This document shows positions 1-11,879 of a stretch of 64,000 bases of DNA, in pieces. The notes under the pieces are model-generated. The model was not told the DNA's origin, did no database searches, and saw nothing but the letters and a program-made list of their open reading frames with translations. Source of the stretch: Hemerocallis citrina (Eukaryota > Streptophyta > Magnoliopsida > Asparagales > Asphodelaceae); NCBI GenBank assembly GCA_017893485.1, contig CM030360.1:6808467-6872466 (forward strand), in the 5' to 3' direction. The position numbers and the translations under genes were made by a program. Numbering within the stretch: the stretch's first letter is position 1; every line of letters starts with the position of its first letter.

Positions 1-1482
1 AGATGTACTTGGTGGTTAAATAAATAGTAATTTATGCCTTTGATTAAGAAACAAAGTAAATTATTTGACTAGAGGTATTCTAGAAATTATATCGTGAGTT
101 AATTTGTGTTGTTAAAGACTAAATTGGAAGTTCAATATCATATTATTTTGGAAGAAGGAATTTATTGAATGTAATTGGTAACGTAATGTCAATTTACAAC
201 TTCTTTGAAAATCCTTTTAGGAGAGGTGGAGAAACTATCTATTTTACATAGAGAATGTTTAAGTTGAAATGTTTGATAAGACTATGAAACTAGTTATACA
301 AGTAACATGAGTTGTGTGAATAAGGGAATAATTAGATATGTGAATGAATGAAAATTTTAAAATGTGGATAGAGAGGGTATGGATAACCCATGATGTTGTG
401 AACACGAAATGTGTAGATTCTAGAGGCTAAGTGAGACCCAGAGTACCGGCAAAGTGATAAAAGTGAAAAGTGAAATTTGAGAAGTGGCCAGTATGGCCTA
501 TCATTCTCCGTATATTGTTTAAGACCGGTAGGAGGGTAAGCTAGCTCTAGGTGGTAATATTATTCATGTTTGAACTTAAGGATAGGCACTAGAAGAAGAT
601 ATGATAGAAATAACGATGAACATGTCCGGTAAAGAATGTGCTGCTCCTAGGGGTTCAAGATTGAGGAATACGCCCGGTAAATCCACTATAGGTGGGTTAG
701 GGGTATGTCCGTCTATCATTGAAAAGGCCGGAAAAGAGACTGCAGTTCCTAGGAATGGTCGAGACTGATGATACACCCGGTAAATCCACGGTGTGTGGGC
801 TAAGGGTATGCCGGTAAGGTCCGTAGTTGCGAGATATCGACTTGCTAGGGTTCGTGGCTGAGGATACGCTCAGTAAATTCACTATATGTGGGCTAGGGGT
901 AGGCCGGTAACGTCCAATATCCTAAGGGTGGGAGTCATTGGTGACTATGCGATGGAGTATATTCATTGGTTTAGTTATAGCATAACGTGGGATATAAACC
1001 CTATAATGAGGAGTAAGTTAAGGGCTTGCCCTCGGACCTATGTAGTATGAGACGCATAGAATCCGAACAATTGTGCATTATTGTCATCGTAAGTATAAAT
1101 GACTGTAATAGGCATTAAGTTCATGTCATACACTGACAAGACTAGGATAGTCACTTTTCCTGTTTGCATTCAAGTTTGTGTTTGGTAAATTAAACAGTCG
1201 CTGTATTGTAGCATTGTGTCATTTGTATGCAACTGACGTGCCCACAGTTTTTTTAGTTGCAGGATTGGACTAGGCATGGACTTGAAGTCACTATGACGAG
1301 TTGTTACAATATTGAAGAATTTTCATTATCGTAGATTGTATTGTATTCATTTATTCTGCTGTGCAGTTGTAAAGAATATTTTTGTAATATAAAGTTTTAA
1401 ATTCCTTATATTTTGTACGAATTGAAGTATAAGATCCTGTATTTGCTACGAATTACATGCATTTGGAATTCGGGGCATTACA
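1..1482 (+). repeat. 3' part of an LTR (Ty3/gypsy-type), no gene
   Basis: This stretch has no credible coding region. It ends in the sequence GGGGCATTACA, a typical plant gypsy LTR end, followed after four bases by TGGTAT, which looks like a decayed initiator-Met primer-binding site. Between about 645 and 910 lie three degenerate tandem copies of a unit of roughly 95-103 bp sharing the core GGTAAATCCAC and GGGCTAGGGGTA. The 5' end lies outside the window. Lineage is inferred only from the terminal sequence. Confidence 0.5.
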
Positions 1483-2499
1483 GAGTGGTATGTCAATTAG
1501 GAAATGTAGGAACATGCAAAATAGATGTAAGAGAGAGATCTGCACAAAGGGAGATATCGACCTTCCCTTCAACAGTGAAAGAAGATCCATCAATAATATG
1601 CACATGATAATTGGAAAGTAAAGAAAAAGAAAGCGGTAAATGAGACATATGTTCAGAAGCACCTGAATCAATAATTCATTAATGAGAAAAAACATGACAA
1701 GAAGTACCTGAGTGAAGAACAGAGTTATCAGGAGGATACAGTAAATTGCGGAATGTCTGATACTCTTCAGCATAGAGGGTATATTGTGAGGAGGTTGGCA
1801 CATCTGTAGCAGCAGTAGTAGACTAATGAGCAGTAGGAGGACGACCAATGCGTTTTCAACATGTCGCATACTCATGAGACCGGCCCTGACAATAAGTACA
1901 ATACTTAGTGTTGTGATACTGTCACCACGGCTACGACCATGATCACTACGGCCTCGTGCAGAATAAGAACCACGACCCCTGGAGGAGGAACAAAATTGAT
2001 GTGAAGGATCAGAAAAACCACGGCCATGGCCAGAGATGAGTGCAGATGGTGTTGGGGTTCCAAGAAGAGTAGGAGGGGTACTCGTGGTAGCTGAACATGG
2101 AGATCACGTAGAGAGTGACTGGTATTGGTGACGAGGATATGAGAGCGAACACCTTCAAGATATGAACGAATATTGCCCAAGGCAAGAATGACAAGAAGGG
2201 CCTCACGTTGCTACTGCTGGATAGCGAAATTGGCAGAGTATGAGTGATAGATCTTCCATTCTTCTAAGAACTGATTGAAGCAGGATAGATAGGCATGAAT
2301 GTCGTCACCTTGCTTGGTCTCGATGGCATCACGAAAGATATCATACAGGCGCCGCATGTTATTGGAAGAGGAGTACATATTATGAATGGTATCCCAGATC
2401 TCTTTGGCTGTGTCGAGGAAAGTGATGGAGGTGTAGAAATCCCGGTCCATACAATTGGTCATCATAGTGACAATCAAGTTATCACCGCGATTCCATACT
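1483..2499 (-). pseudogene. Ty1/copia gag-protease relic
   Basis: This is a decayed piece of a copia retrotransposon read on the minus strand. From high to low coordinates it shows the copia gag domain (2211-2499, with FLDTAKEIWDTIHNMY and KQGDDIHAYL), a CCHC zinc knuckle near 1870-1900 (CTYCQGRSHEYATC, where the usual Gly is Arg), and the start of the aspartic protease with the active-site motif IIDSGASEHMS at about 1645-1675. It ends with an LHVPTFP motif near 1500, typical of the region after the protease. Several stops and frame changes break it. Both ends are missing: an LTR end abuts it at 1482 and another LTR family abuts it at 2500. Integrase and reverse transcriptase are absent. Confidence 0.8.
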
Positions 2500-2563
2500 G
2501 TCACGCCCCGCTTCCCACTATACGGAAATACAGGCACTCAACTGAGGTCCAGCGAATAATATT
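2500..2563 (-). repeat. 64-bp terminal scrap of the 2.8-kb LTR family
   Basis: The sequence starts TGTCACGCCCCGCTTCCC and matches the terminus seen at 47500. It is the 3' end of an LTR of this family on the minus strand, placed head-to-head with the plus-strand LTR that starts at 2564 (TGTAACTCCC). It interrupts the copia gag relic. Confidence 0.7.
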
Positions 2564-4856
2564 GTAACTCCCTGTCCCAGTTGTACGTATTTTATTACTT
2601 GAATTTTTGTACTTCAATTTTCAGATCAGTTTTATTTTTCTTGTTGGACTCTTTATCTAAAGCCAGAATATTTTGGAAACAACTCGACGCCGCATCATCT
2701 CCTCATTGTTGTTGTCGCTCATCATCGTCGCTCATCGTTGCTACCGTTGCTCGCTCGCTGCCATCTTGCCGCCATTCCGCCGTCCGTTGCCGATGTCGCT
2801 TCTTCTTTCCGTGGTTAACACCACCATCGCCATGTTATAAGGCAAGTACCTTGTACACTTTTTTGTTCTCGTACAAGCATTTTCCTTGGACTCGTGGCAG
2901 GTAGTCTAGTTATCATCATGTTTTATTGTAAAACTCCGTTCGAGTCACTGGTTTCATGCTATATCAACTCAAGAGTAATCCGTTAACACATTTCGAATCG
3001 TGTTATCGAATATTGAATATTCAACCTTACTATTTCTAAATTTCTTGACATTGCACTAAGAATTTGACCATGTTCCCGATACTGGATTGAAGATTTTTTT
3101 CGTGGAAATCGTAACCCATCGAGTCCCGAATTCAGAATATCTTACGGTTTCTCAATCGGATGTATAGATTGTGAGATATCGCGATTTTAGTACTGTCATA
3201 TCGTGAATTTCTGAACCTGCATTGGATCATTAACCGGTCTCTTGTACTGAGAATTTGACCATATTCCCGACACTAGATTGAAAAACTTTCTACATGAAAA
3301 TCGTAGCCCTTCGAGTCTAGATATCCGGAACATCCTACAGTTTCTCAATCCGATGTATAGATCATGAGATATTGCAATTTTAGTATTGTGACTATGAATT
3401 TCCAGAATGCGCGTGAAACATCGAAACCAGCGAAGAATGGATTTTTACGCATAGCTACTGTCTCTAGAATGTATCGTGTGAATATGCATTGGAACTGGAA
3501 GAGAGTCTACTTTTTAGAATCTCTGACGGAATCAGATTTTCTTTTCTGTAACAACGGGAAAGTGAAATTGAATGCAGATATGTCAAGTTGTCTGAAAAAT
3601 TAATCTCTATGTTTTTGCATATAAACCCATTATTTTTCATATTTAATGAACTAAATGTATTATTGTTCTTGTAATAATAACTTGCATAGATATAATAGGT
3701 TGATAGCATGCATTTTATACCACTTGATAATTTATAATAACTACTCTCGATACATGTACTTGTTATATCTCATACCATGATTACTGCCCTTGATATTTTT
3801 CTAGATTAACTGTCTTGATTTCACCGTTCCACTAGTCGTACCAACTGTATGTTCATAATTAATTATAAATGAATAACAAGCCGGGATTATAAGGGTACGA
3901 CTTAATAGTGGACAATATAGGGGAGTATACTCGGAAGGGGGCTCGTGTTTCTCGAAATAGTGATTCTTGATCCTTGATTCTTGATTACACAATTCTTGAT
4001 TACATAATTCTCGAATACATGATTCATGATTACATGCCTTGATACTATCACTGGAAGACCCGAGTACATAATCCTATAGAATTCACTACTTAAGTGTAAA
4101 CGTCACATGAGTGATATGCACCGAACTTGTGGTATGGGACACAGGATTGCGTGCATTAGATAAGTTAATAAAACAAATAAACTTGAGATTTTCACTAAGA
4201 ATGATTCTTGATTACATGACTCTTCATTACATGACTCTTGATTCTTAATTACATGATTCTTGATTACATGACTCTTGATTACATGACTCTCGATCCTTGA
4301 TTACATGATTATCGATTAAATGAGTCTAGGTTATCAATTGCTTATACCTTGAAGTCATGAATATACTAGTTACAGTTATTACTTACATGATCATAACGTC
4401 CCAATTCTTTGCTTCCTTCTATATTGTATTTGCACTGTTACTTCTTATTTCTTCCATCTTATATCTTGTTATATTACCTCTTTTACTGCTTGTTGCTACT
4501 TGCTGCCCGAAACTTGCTCTAACAGGTACTTTTTCTATTTTTCTTTGAGTTGATAATTATACAGGTACTGATGGACCCGCAGAACAGACTTTCTAGACGA
4601 TCGTTGCTTTTTTCTTACTACTTCATGTTGTTTTTCTTTTAGTCGCTATTTTATCTAGTTGTTATAGCGAACTACTTATCATCCTGTTTTAATTCTGGCA
4701 CCTTGTACTCCCGGACATCTTGACCCGATGTTGATGTATTATCCAGATGATGGTTATTCTATTTCCAACTCATGTGATTAATATATTTGCCTGTGTGAAT
4801 GTGTTATAGAGATCTTATTGAGCTTATAATTGTACATCTTATGGATGATTGTCATG
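2564..4856 (+). repeat. 2.8-kb LTR family, copy A (3' end lost)
   Basis: The copy begins TGTAACTCCC and matches, base for base over long stretches, the reverse complement of 58268-56498 plus 48524-47500. It carries two diverged tandem units of about 191 bp (3060 and 3250, each with GAATTTGACCAT, then CTCAATC and GATGTATAGAT). It also has a minisatellite of short TTGATTACATGA-like units at about 3960-4330. No ORF of substance is present. The copy breaks off near 4856, where an inverted segment of the same family begins. Confidence 0.75.
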
Positions 4857-4859
4857 AAA

Positions 4860-5368
4860 TGAAGAGTCATATAATCAAGAATCATGTAATCATGTAAGTC
4901 GGGGTTATAAGGGTACAGCTTATTTGCCTGCGTGAATCATGTAATCAAGAATCAATAGTCATGTAATGAAGAGTCATGTAATCAAGAATCATGCTTAGTG
5001 AAAATCTCAAGTTTATCTATTTTATTAACTTATCTAATGCACGCAATCCTGTGTCTCATACCACAAGTTCGGTGCATATCAATCATGTGACGTTTAGACT
5101 TAAGTAGTGAATTCTATAGGATTATGTACTCGGGTCTTCCAGTGATAGTATCAAAACATGTAATCAAGAATCATGTAATCGAAAATTGTATAATCAAGAA
5201 TTGTGTAATTAAGAATCAAGAATCAAGAATCACTATTACGGGAAACACGGACCCCCTTCCGAGTATACTCCCCTATATTGTTCACTATTAAGTCGTACCC
5301 CTATAACCTCGGCTTATTATTTTTTTATAATTAATTATGAACATGCAGTTGGTACGACTAGTGGAACA
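4860..5368 (-). repeat. Inverted segment of the 2.8-kb LTR family
   Basis: This is the middle of the same LTR in reverse orientation, including the minisatellite (here TGTAATCAAGAATC) and the block ending CTAGTGGAAC. It pairs with 3825-4230, so the region could form a cruciform with arms of about 400 bp. At 5369 it joins directly to the tail of an unrelated LTR. Confidence 0.75.
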
Positions 5369-5694
5369 TGTGCTCACGTGTAGCCGCGTGCGCAGCTGAG
5401 CCAGGCTCGGGGCATTACAAATGGTATCAGAGCCGACTTTCGACACCGAGTGTGTGCAAGATGTACGCCTGAGAAGGAGCGAGGTTAGGACAGGTCGCCC
5501 AAGTAGGGGACTGTACAACTAGCAGAATAGGGTAGTCCTCTCCATATCGGTTAGAAAGGCAGTGCTGTATTAGCTTACGGGTCCTAGGCTCAGCAAGGAT
5601 GCTGAGTTCTTAAGGAGGGGTGTGTGTAACACCCCGTACTTAAGCGGGCATATATAATATTGTGTAACACCCCATACTTAAGCGGGCATATATA

Positions 5695-5746
<52 letters not shown>

Positions 5747-6116
5747 AAGAAAAGAGTAAGGTGGTTGGTTGTGGCCTATAGAAGGATCCTATGGGCTTGA
5801 TTGAAAAGGATTGATGAAATGGCCTATCAGATGGCTTATGGGTCATAGGCATTAAGTGTGCATGAAAGAATTAATGCATGCATGGTGAAAGGTGTCATGT
5901 AGTGACGTTGATGGCTTGGGTTTAGAAATCCCATATCGGAAAAATATATGGAGAAGTGTGTGTGTATATAGGTTAAACCAAATGATAAGGGGTACCTACG
6001 GTTAAGCACCCTTTTGATGGTGCATGTGGAAGGCATGGCTAGAGTTTTGTGTCCGTTCTTTCGCGTACGCGCACGTGTAGCCGCGTACGTAGCTGAGCTG
6101 GGCTCGAGGCATTACA
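5369..6116 (+). mobile_element. TRIM-like non-autonomous LTR element, 5' truncated
   Basis: A remnant LTR tail (5369-5419, ending GGGGCATTACA) is followed by an initiator-Met-type primer-binding site, TGGTATCAGAGCC (5422-5434). A non-coding interior of only about 205 bp comes next, then a polypurine run AAGGAGGGG (5612-5620) and a complete LTR (5625-6116) that starts TGTAACACCCC and ends GGCATTACA. The two LTR tails agree closely. The first about 45 bp of the 3' LTR is duplicated, and a (TA)n run lies at about 5698-5742. No protein is encoded, so it would depend on an autonomous gypsy element. It interrupts the host fragment at 6117. No target duplication can be checked because most of the 5' LTR is lost. 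Confidence 0.7.
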
Positions 6117-6622
6117 GCATAGCTGTCTAGGACACTAGATGGAGATGGAAATAAATGCACAAGATTTTCTACTGGATGGAATGTTAGCATCAAGCACCGA
6201 GGATCGTTCTCTTCATCAACTCCATCCAAAATTCCACAAATAAAGTCATCGGCCAGAGTCGCTATAGCCTCCGAGTAGACTTCATTGTATGGATTTTCAT
6301 GCATATGATTGGATGGTTCAGTCTGTACTTTAGTAGAATGATCTGTCAAGCTATTACTAACTAAGTTGAACTTCTGAAGAGAAGGGAAAAGCTCAAAATC
6401 AAGCAAAATGGTGTCGCTTAGATTCATCTTCTGGAAATTGACAACACTTACATCCCCACTCTGATCATAGGAAGTTCCCAACCAGCTGGCACAAGGGTTG
6501 TTAAGAGAAAGAGGGAGAGGAAGTACAGAATTCCTAAACTCAGCTTGAGCAATAATTGCAGGGACATCATCTTCTGCTATAGATTTATCTCCGGTAAATT
6601 GTGAGCTGTGATCCTGCTCCAA
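6117..6622 (-). pseudogene. MMS19-like host gene fragment fused to unknown sequence
   Basis: One open frame runs on the minus strand. Its C-terminal third matches my knowledge of plant MMS19, the HEAT-repeat adaptor for cytosolic iron-sulfur protein assembly: it contains a SEAIATLADDFICGI-like helix, then ENDPRCLMLTFH and LFPSPSS. The N-terminal two thirds (QAEFRNSVLPLPLSLNN, FELFPSLQKFNL) I do not recognise and are not MMS19. The frame is cut by the TRIM-like LTR at 6116, where it reads on into LTR sequence. This is a chimeric fragment, not a working gene. The MMS19 assignment is fairly sure; the rest is unknown. Confidence 0.6.
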
Positions 6623-6757
6623 TGCAGGTGTGAAGTCATCATTAGACCCATCATTCCAGTATTATTAGTATGCATATGAACATTAATGGATACTCCAATA
6701 TATGATTTTCTTCATTCCCAGTGAAATGTGGCACTTTTTACCATCAAGCTTCAAAAC

Positions 6758-7545
6758 TTATGCTACAACTGTACCACCTGTAATGTATTTTCTTTCTAGG
6801 TCTTCAATATGGTTTTCGGTGAACTCCAATATGTGACACAGACCAACCATGTTGGCTCGATCAATGTCCATAAATAAACCATATGATTCCATCTGCCTAA
6901 TCACACAAGAAACAACACCTCCGACCTTCACAAGATGATTAGAAGCAGCTTCCTTAATGACTACCATTTTTGTCTCCACTTGAATTTTAGATTCTAAGTT
7001 ACTATATCCTGTAACATAACTTCTTCCCGTGGGGTTAGACTCAAAGTCTGACTTCCCACTCTCAACTACATGTTCACGGGGAAGAGAGTCTCCTTCCGTT
7101 GTCTTTACAAAAATGAAGTCTCTTGGAGTCAAACCCAATTCAAATTCTCCATTAGTCACAAGTGGGGCACAAATGGTAGCTAAGAAATTTGTTGCAGCGG
7201 TAGTGCTCGTCGGTATAATTAGCAAAACAACGATTGCACCAATATTCTAGCACATCAAATTTGCTCTCATCATCCTCTATATAACTAAAGTCTAATGGAG
7301 TCAATCCCAACTCCAATCCTTCAAAAGCAAAACAACTGAGGCATAAATCGTAGTCTCGCAAGGTGTTGCATTGGTACCGTTTGTAGGAACAATTATCAAG
7401 GCAAATATTGCAATAGTATTCTAGCATGGGTTCAGAACCAACATGGGTGGATGGAATTGAAGAAATATTTGGTCGAATACCTGGTGAGCGGTTGGTGCTT
7501 GAGGAAGTTGGGTTAAAGTTTGAGGAGTTGACTTTTTATTTCTCT
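6758..7545 (-). pseudogene. Zinc-finger and RRP5-like S1 fragments
   Basis: The minus strand first encodes two similar cysteine-rich units (7152-7427: CNICLDNCSYKRYQC then DLCLSC, and CNRCFANYTDEHYRC then HLCPTC) that look like ZZ or DC1 zinc fingers. Each is followed by an ELGLTP-LDF type linker. After a frame change comes a frame ending in an S1 RNA-binding fold piece (about 6760-6925: VKVGGVVSCVIRQMESYGLF, then NMVGLCHILEF). That piece resembles one S1 repeat of RRP5, the nucleolar pre-rRNA processing factor. These are unrelated gene parts side by side in one orientation, as expected of a gene-capturing transposon. Neither part is complete. Confidence 0.5.
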
Positions 7546-7862
7546 CGAAAACTCTGTCGAACAATTCTTAAAAAAGAGATAATTCTTCGAGGACTGATAC
7601 GCAAAAAATACAGTTATCAGAAGAAGTGTATCAGGAGACATGTTGGAGCGTCTACAAATACAAACATTAATCCATGTGTAATCACTCCACGTCCTTCCAT
7701 CAAGTCAAGTGAATCAATTTTCCCACCGCTTGATGATATCCAACAGATGGGATAAAAAAATCATTTATCTCTAAGGATCCGCATCCGTTGGGGGACCCAA
7801 ATTAAAATTTGTGAAGGAGAGCCACATATGGCTTTTTTAGAGAAAGGCTCTAATTCGATCCT

Positions 7863-7952
7863 CCACATATCTTCTATAGTACTGCAGATAAGATAAGAAA
7901 ATCATGAAGCTAGGTTTGCTTCGTAACTGCATGCCCTCTCTTTGCACAATTA
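7863..7952 (+). repeat. Duplicate of the GNAT gene 5' leader
   Basis: This 90-bp block matches 9524-9613, the bases immediately before the GNAT start codon, with only a few differences. Here the ATG is missing and the block runs into retrotransposon LTR sequence. The upstream version also contains about 40 extra bases between two CCACATAT copies, which the downstream version lacks. Confidence 0.85.
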
Positions 7953-7965
7953 GTAAGAAAATCAT

Positions 7966-9508
7966 TCTTACTGCCGTTATGTCGTCGTCCGTTGCCGACG
8001 TTGCTTCTTCTTTCCGTGGTTAACACTACAACCGTAATCGTCACGTTATAAGGCAAGTACCTTGTACACTCTTTTTGTTCTTGTACAAGCATTTTCCTTG
8101 GACTCGTGGCAGGTAGTCTAGTTATCATCATGTTTTATTGTCAAACTCCATTCGAGTCACTAGTTTCATGCTATATCAACTCAAGAATAAACCGTTAACA
8201 CATTTCGAATCGTGTTATCGAATATCGAATATTCAACCTTACTATCTCTAAATTTCTTGACCTTGCACTAAGAATTTGACCATGTTCCCGATACTGGATT
8301 GAAGATTCTTTTCATGGAAATCGTAGCCCTTTAAGTTCCGAATCCAGAACATCTTACGGTTTCTCAATCGGATGTATAGATTGTGAGATATCGCGATTTT
8401 AGTACTGTCATATCGTGAATTTCTGAACCTGCACGGGATCACTAACCGGTCTCTTGTACTGAGAATTTGACCATGCTCCCGACACTGGATCGAAAAACTT
8501 TCTACATGAAAATCGTAGCCCTTCGATTCTAAATATCCGGAACATCCTACAGTGTGAATATGCGTTGGAACCGGAAGAGAGTCTACTTTCTAGAATCTCT
8601 GACGGAATCAGATTTGCTTTTCTGTAACAACGGAAAAGTGAATTTGAATGCAGGTATGTCAAGTTGTCTGAAAAATTCATCTCTACGTTTTTGCATGTAA
8701 ACCCATTTTTTTCATATTTAATGAACTGAATGTATTATTGTTCTTGTAATAATAACTTGCATAGATATAATAGGTTAATAGCATGCATTTTATACCACTT
8801 GATAATTTATAATAACTACTCTCGATACATGTATCCGTTATATCTCATACCATGATTACTGCCATTGATATTTTCTAGATTAACTGTCTTGATTTCACTG
8901 TTTCACTAGTCGTACCAACTGCATATTCATAATTAATTATAAAAGAATAACAAGCCGGGGTTATAAGGGAACGACTTAATAGTGGACAATATAGGGGGGT
9001 ATACTCGGAAGGGGGCTCGTGTTTTCCGAAATAGTGATTCTTGATTCTTGATTACACAATTTTTGATTACATAATTCTCGATTACATGATTATTGATTAC
9101 ATGCCTTGATACTATCACTGGAAGACCCGAGTACATAATCCTATAGAATTCACTACTTAAGTGTAAACGTCACATGATTGATATACACCGAACTTGTGGT
9201 ATGGGACACAGGATTGCGTGCATTAGATAAGTTAATAAAACAGATAAACTTGAGATTTTCAGTAAGCATGATTCTTGATTACATGACTCTTCATTACATG
9301 ACTCTTGATTCTTGATTACATGATTCTTGATTACATGACTCTCGATCCTTGATTACATGATTATCGATTAACTGAGCCTAAGTTATCAATTGCTTATACA
9401 TTGAAGTCATAAATATACTAGTCACAGTTATTACTTACATTATCATAATGTCCCAGTTCGTTGCTTCCTTCTATATTGTATTTGCACTGCTATTTCTTGT
9501 TTCTTCCA
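7966..9508 (+). repeat. 2.8-kb LTR family, copy B (internal fragment)
   Basis: This sequence is collinear with 2760-4455 of copy A, including the 191-bp diverged units and the TTGATTACATGA minisatellite, but both LTR ends are missing. It lies between the two copies of the GNAT 5' leader, so it is probably filler or inserted DNA. No coding content. Confidence 0.8.
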
Positions 9509-9613
9509 AATCATGAAGGAGAGCCACATATCTTCTATAGTACTGCAGATAAGATTAGAAAATCATGAAGCTAGGTTTGCTTCGTAACTGCATGCCCTCT
9601 CTTTGTACAATTA

Positions 9614-11548
9614 ATGGCTACGCTGAAAGCTACATTTCCAAATCCTATCATCCTCTTAAGGAGTTCAACTAAATTCCCATCCGAAACCCAAAATTCAAGA
9701 TGGGTTTCATTGGTTTTGAAGAGATGTGGAAATGGAATATTCTTGGGGAAGTTAGGTGTGCATTGTTGCACTAGCTCAAATGGGGAATTAGGTAGGTGTG
9801 CATTGTTAAAAGAGGTTGAGGGACAAGATGGGTATTTAGTGAGGAGGTTTGGATGGGGAGTTAGGAGAATGGCTCCAGTGGGAGATGAGTTGAGGAGGGT
9901 AGCTCAAGTCCAAGCTGAAGCTTTCCATGAACCTGTTCTTCTCTTTGATAACTTCTTCTTTGAATTTTTTAAAGTACGAATAATATAACCCGGCCTGAGT
10001 CATAACATATATATATGTATATATATAGTGTATGGTGTGCATGGCTTAATATTCTTACTGTTTTTTAGTATCAAATTAAGAGTGGACATTTGTGTATAAT
10101 TAAGTGGGAATTATATATAAAGCATGCATAATGTTGTTTCTCGTTAAATCTACCGTTTTAGTATATATATATATATAGTTCTAACTTCCTCCTTCGATCG
10201 TTTCCTTGCATACAGGCTGAAGTTCTTTCTGGTCTATTGTACAGAATAAGAAATTCAGCACCTGACAGGTAATTAGGATTGCAAGGTTTTTTTCAATTTT
10301 TTGAATATTGGTGCTAGAATATATAGTTTATGTAATTCAGTTCACTGAAGCTTTTTAAAATTGTTGTGTTATTGATGAAAATCTTTAGTTTTAGATTTTA
10401 AAGTATTACTCAGTATTACTAGATATAAAAAAATTAAATAAACCATTTAATTGAAAGTAAAGGCTTAGACTTTTTTTGTTAGTACTGCCATACAAGTTAG
10501 ATTCTCAGACTGAATATAAAATTGGAGCCAAAATTTAAATACATACAAGTTTAACTCATCAAGCTCTCAAATAATCTTCTTCAATTTTCAACTACTTTTC
10601 TGCTAGCTAGCTATTCAAATATCAATTCTTATATTTCAAGTAGTTCACCAAACTTGTACTCATATCAGTATTATACTATTATATTCTAAATAAATGGATT
10701 GCCTATATATACCTCAAATACATGTAATAGTCTTCCAACTTTTATGAGTTATTGCATCCATTTGCACCATACAATTGTCAATTATGTTTGTTACCACTCA
10801 CCATAAACTCATAATCAACCAACAAGATCCTGTCCTCTGCTTTTTTCTGAATTTATACGCTATTTATTTTACAATGAAAATGGAAATGTAAGTGAACTCA
10901 ATCATACATCAACCATTAATTTAATCCTCTAGAGGCCACATATATAGATCTTTAAGCTACCCTAACTGGTTGGGTTGCTGTAAAAAAAAATAGTTTCTAA
11001 CTTCCTCCCTGCATGCCATATTTTGTGAGTAGATGAAGTTGTATTGCAGGTACGCTTGTTTGGTTGCAGAGTCGATTACTGGACCACAGGTTACGGAGGG
11101 CGTGCCTGAGCTTGTCGGAGTGGCGGATGTTACTATCCAAAGAGAAGAAGATGTTGTGAAACATATAGGAGGAGACCAAGAGTATCTCTACGTCTCTGGC
11201 ATCGCTGTCCTCATCAAGTTCAGGTAATTAATAAGTGTGCTTTCATCTTTTTCTCTCAAATGCTATATTAATTGGAAGTTAACTTTAACTTACATAATTT
11301 GGATTGGTATCTAAAATAAAAATGACTTTACTTATGGCAGGAGGCAAAAGATTGCAACGGTGTTACTGGAAGCCTGTGATGTGATGTCACGACGATGGGG
11401 TTTCAACTACTTGGTTCTAAGAGCATACGAAGATGACTCAGCAGCTCAAAAGTTGTATGCCAAGGCAGGCTACAGAGTTGTATCAGGTGATCCTCATTGG
11501 ATTACTTTGTTTGGGAAGAAGAGGCGTGTTCTTATGATTAAACATTGA
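9614..11548 (+). CDS. Plastid-type GNAT N-acetyltransferase, 4 exons
   Basis: The gene has exons 9614-9973, 10216-10268, 11050-11223 and 11341-11548, all introns with GT..AG ends and matching phases. Together they give 264 residues. The first about 60 residues are basic and Ser-rich with no acidic cluster, like a chloroplast transit peptide. The C-terminal half is a GNAT fold: YLYVSGIAV strand, then the acetyl-CoA loop RRQKIATVLLEACD, then NYLVLRAYEDDSAAQKLY and KAGYRVVSGDP, a typical motif B, ending KKRRVLMIKH. It would transfer acetyl from acetyl-CoA to protein amines, probably in the plastid (inferred). The start codon follows the 90-bp leader that is duplicated upstream. I see no disabling change. 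The exact paralogue (Arabidopsis GNAT numbering) cannot be fixed by eye. Confidence 0.85.
9974..11049 (+). other. Introns 1 and 2 of the GNAT gene
   Basis: Intron 1 (9974-10215) starts GTACGA and ends TACAG; it contains an AT-rich run near 10000-10030. Intron 2 (10269-11049) starts GTAATT and ends TTGCAG, is AT-rich, and holds no recognisable transposon or ORF. Confidence 0.8.
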
Positions 11549-11879
11549 CCAGTAAGTCATTTAGGTTCAGTTAGGTTTCACTCTTCAACCCACTGATTAA
11601 TCAGTAAAATTAATTACAGATTAATTATCTTCTGATTTGGATAAGTCGATCGAGTAAGATTTTCATTGTGTATTCTGATGGTGGGTGTATAAGGGTGTGG
11701 GTTTAGCTTTTTTCTTGAGATCAGTAAATAATAATGCATTGGTGACCAATAATCATAGAAGCCAGTTCACAATTAACCACTATCGATCCCAAGTGTCCTA
11801 TGTGCAAGATTGATCATGTTGGTGTATTTGATAAACTTGGGCCAGATCAGTAAATAATAATATGCATTACAGCACAGAA

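Noticed and set aside
1453..1875. 140-codon hydrophobic minus-strand frame
   Set aside because: The Leu/Ile-rich reading is out of phase with the copia zinc knuckle and protease motifs in the same DNA.
4100..5260. TTGATTACATGA repeats as a possible CRISPR array
   Set aside because: The units are adjacent and variable without unique spacers, and the context is a eukaryotic LTR.
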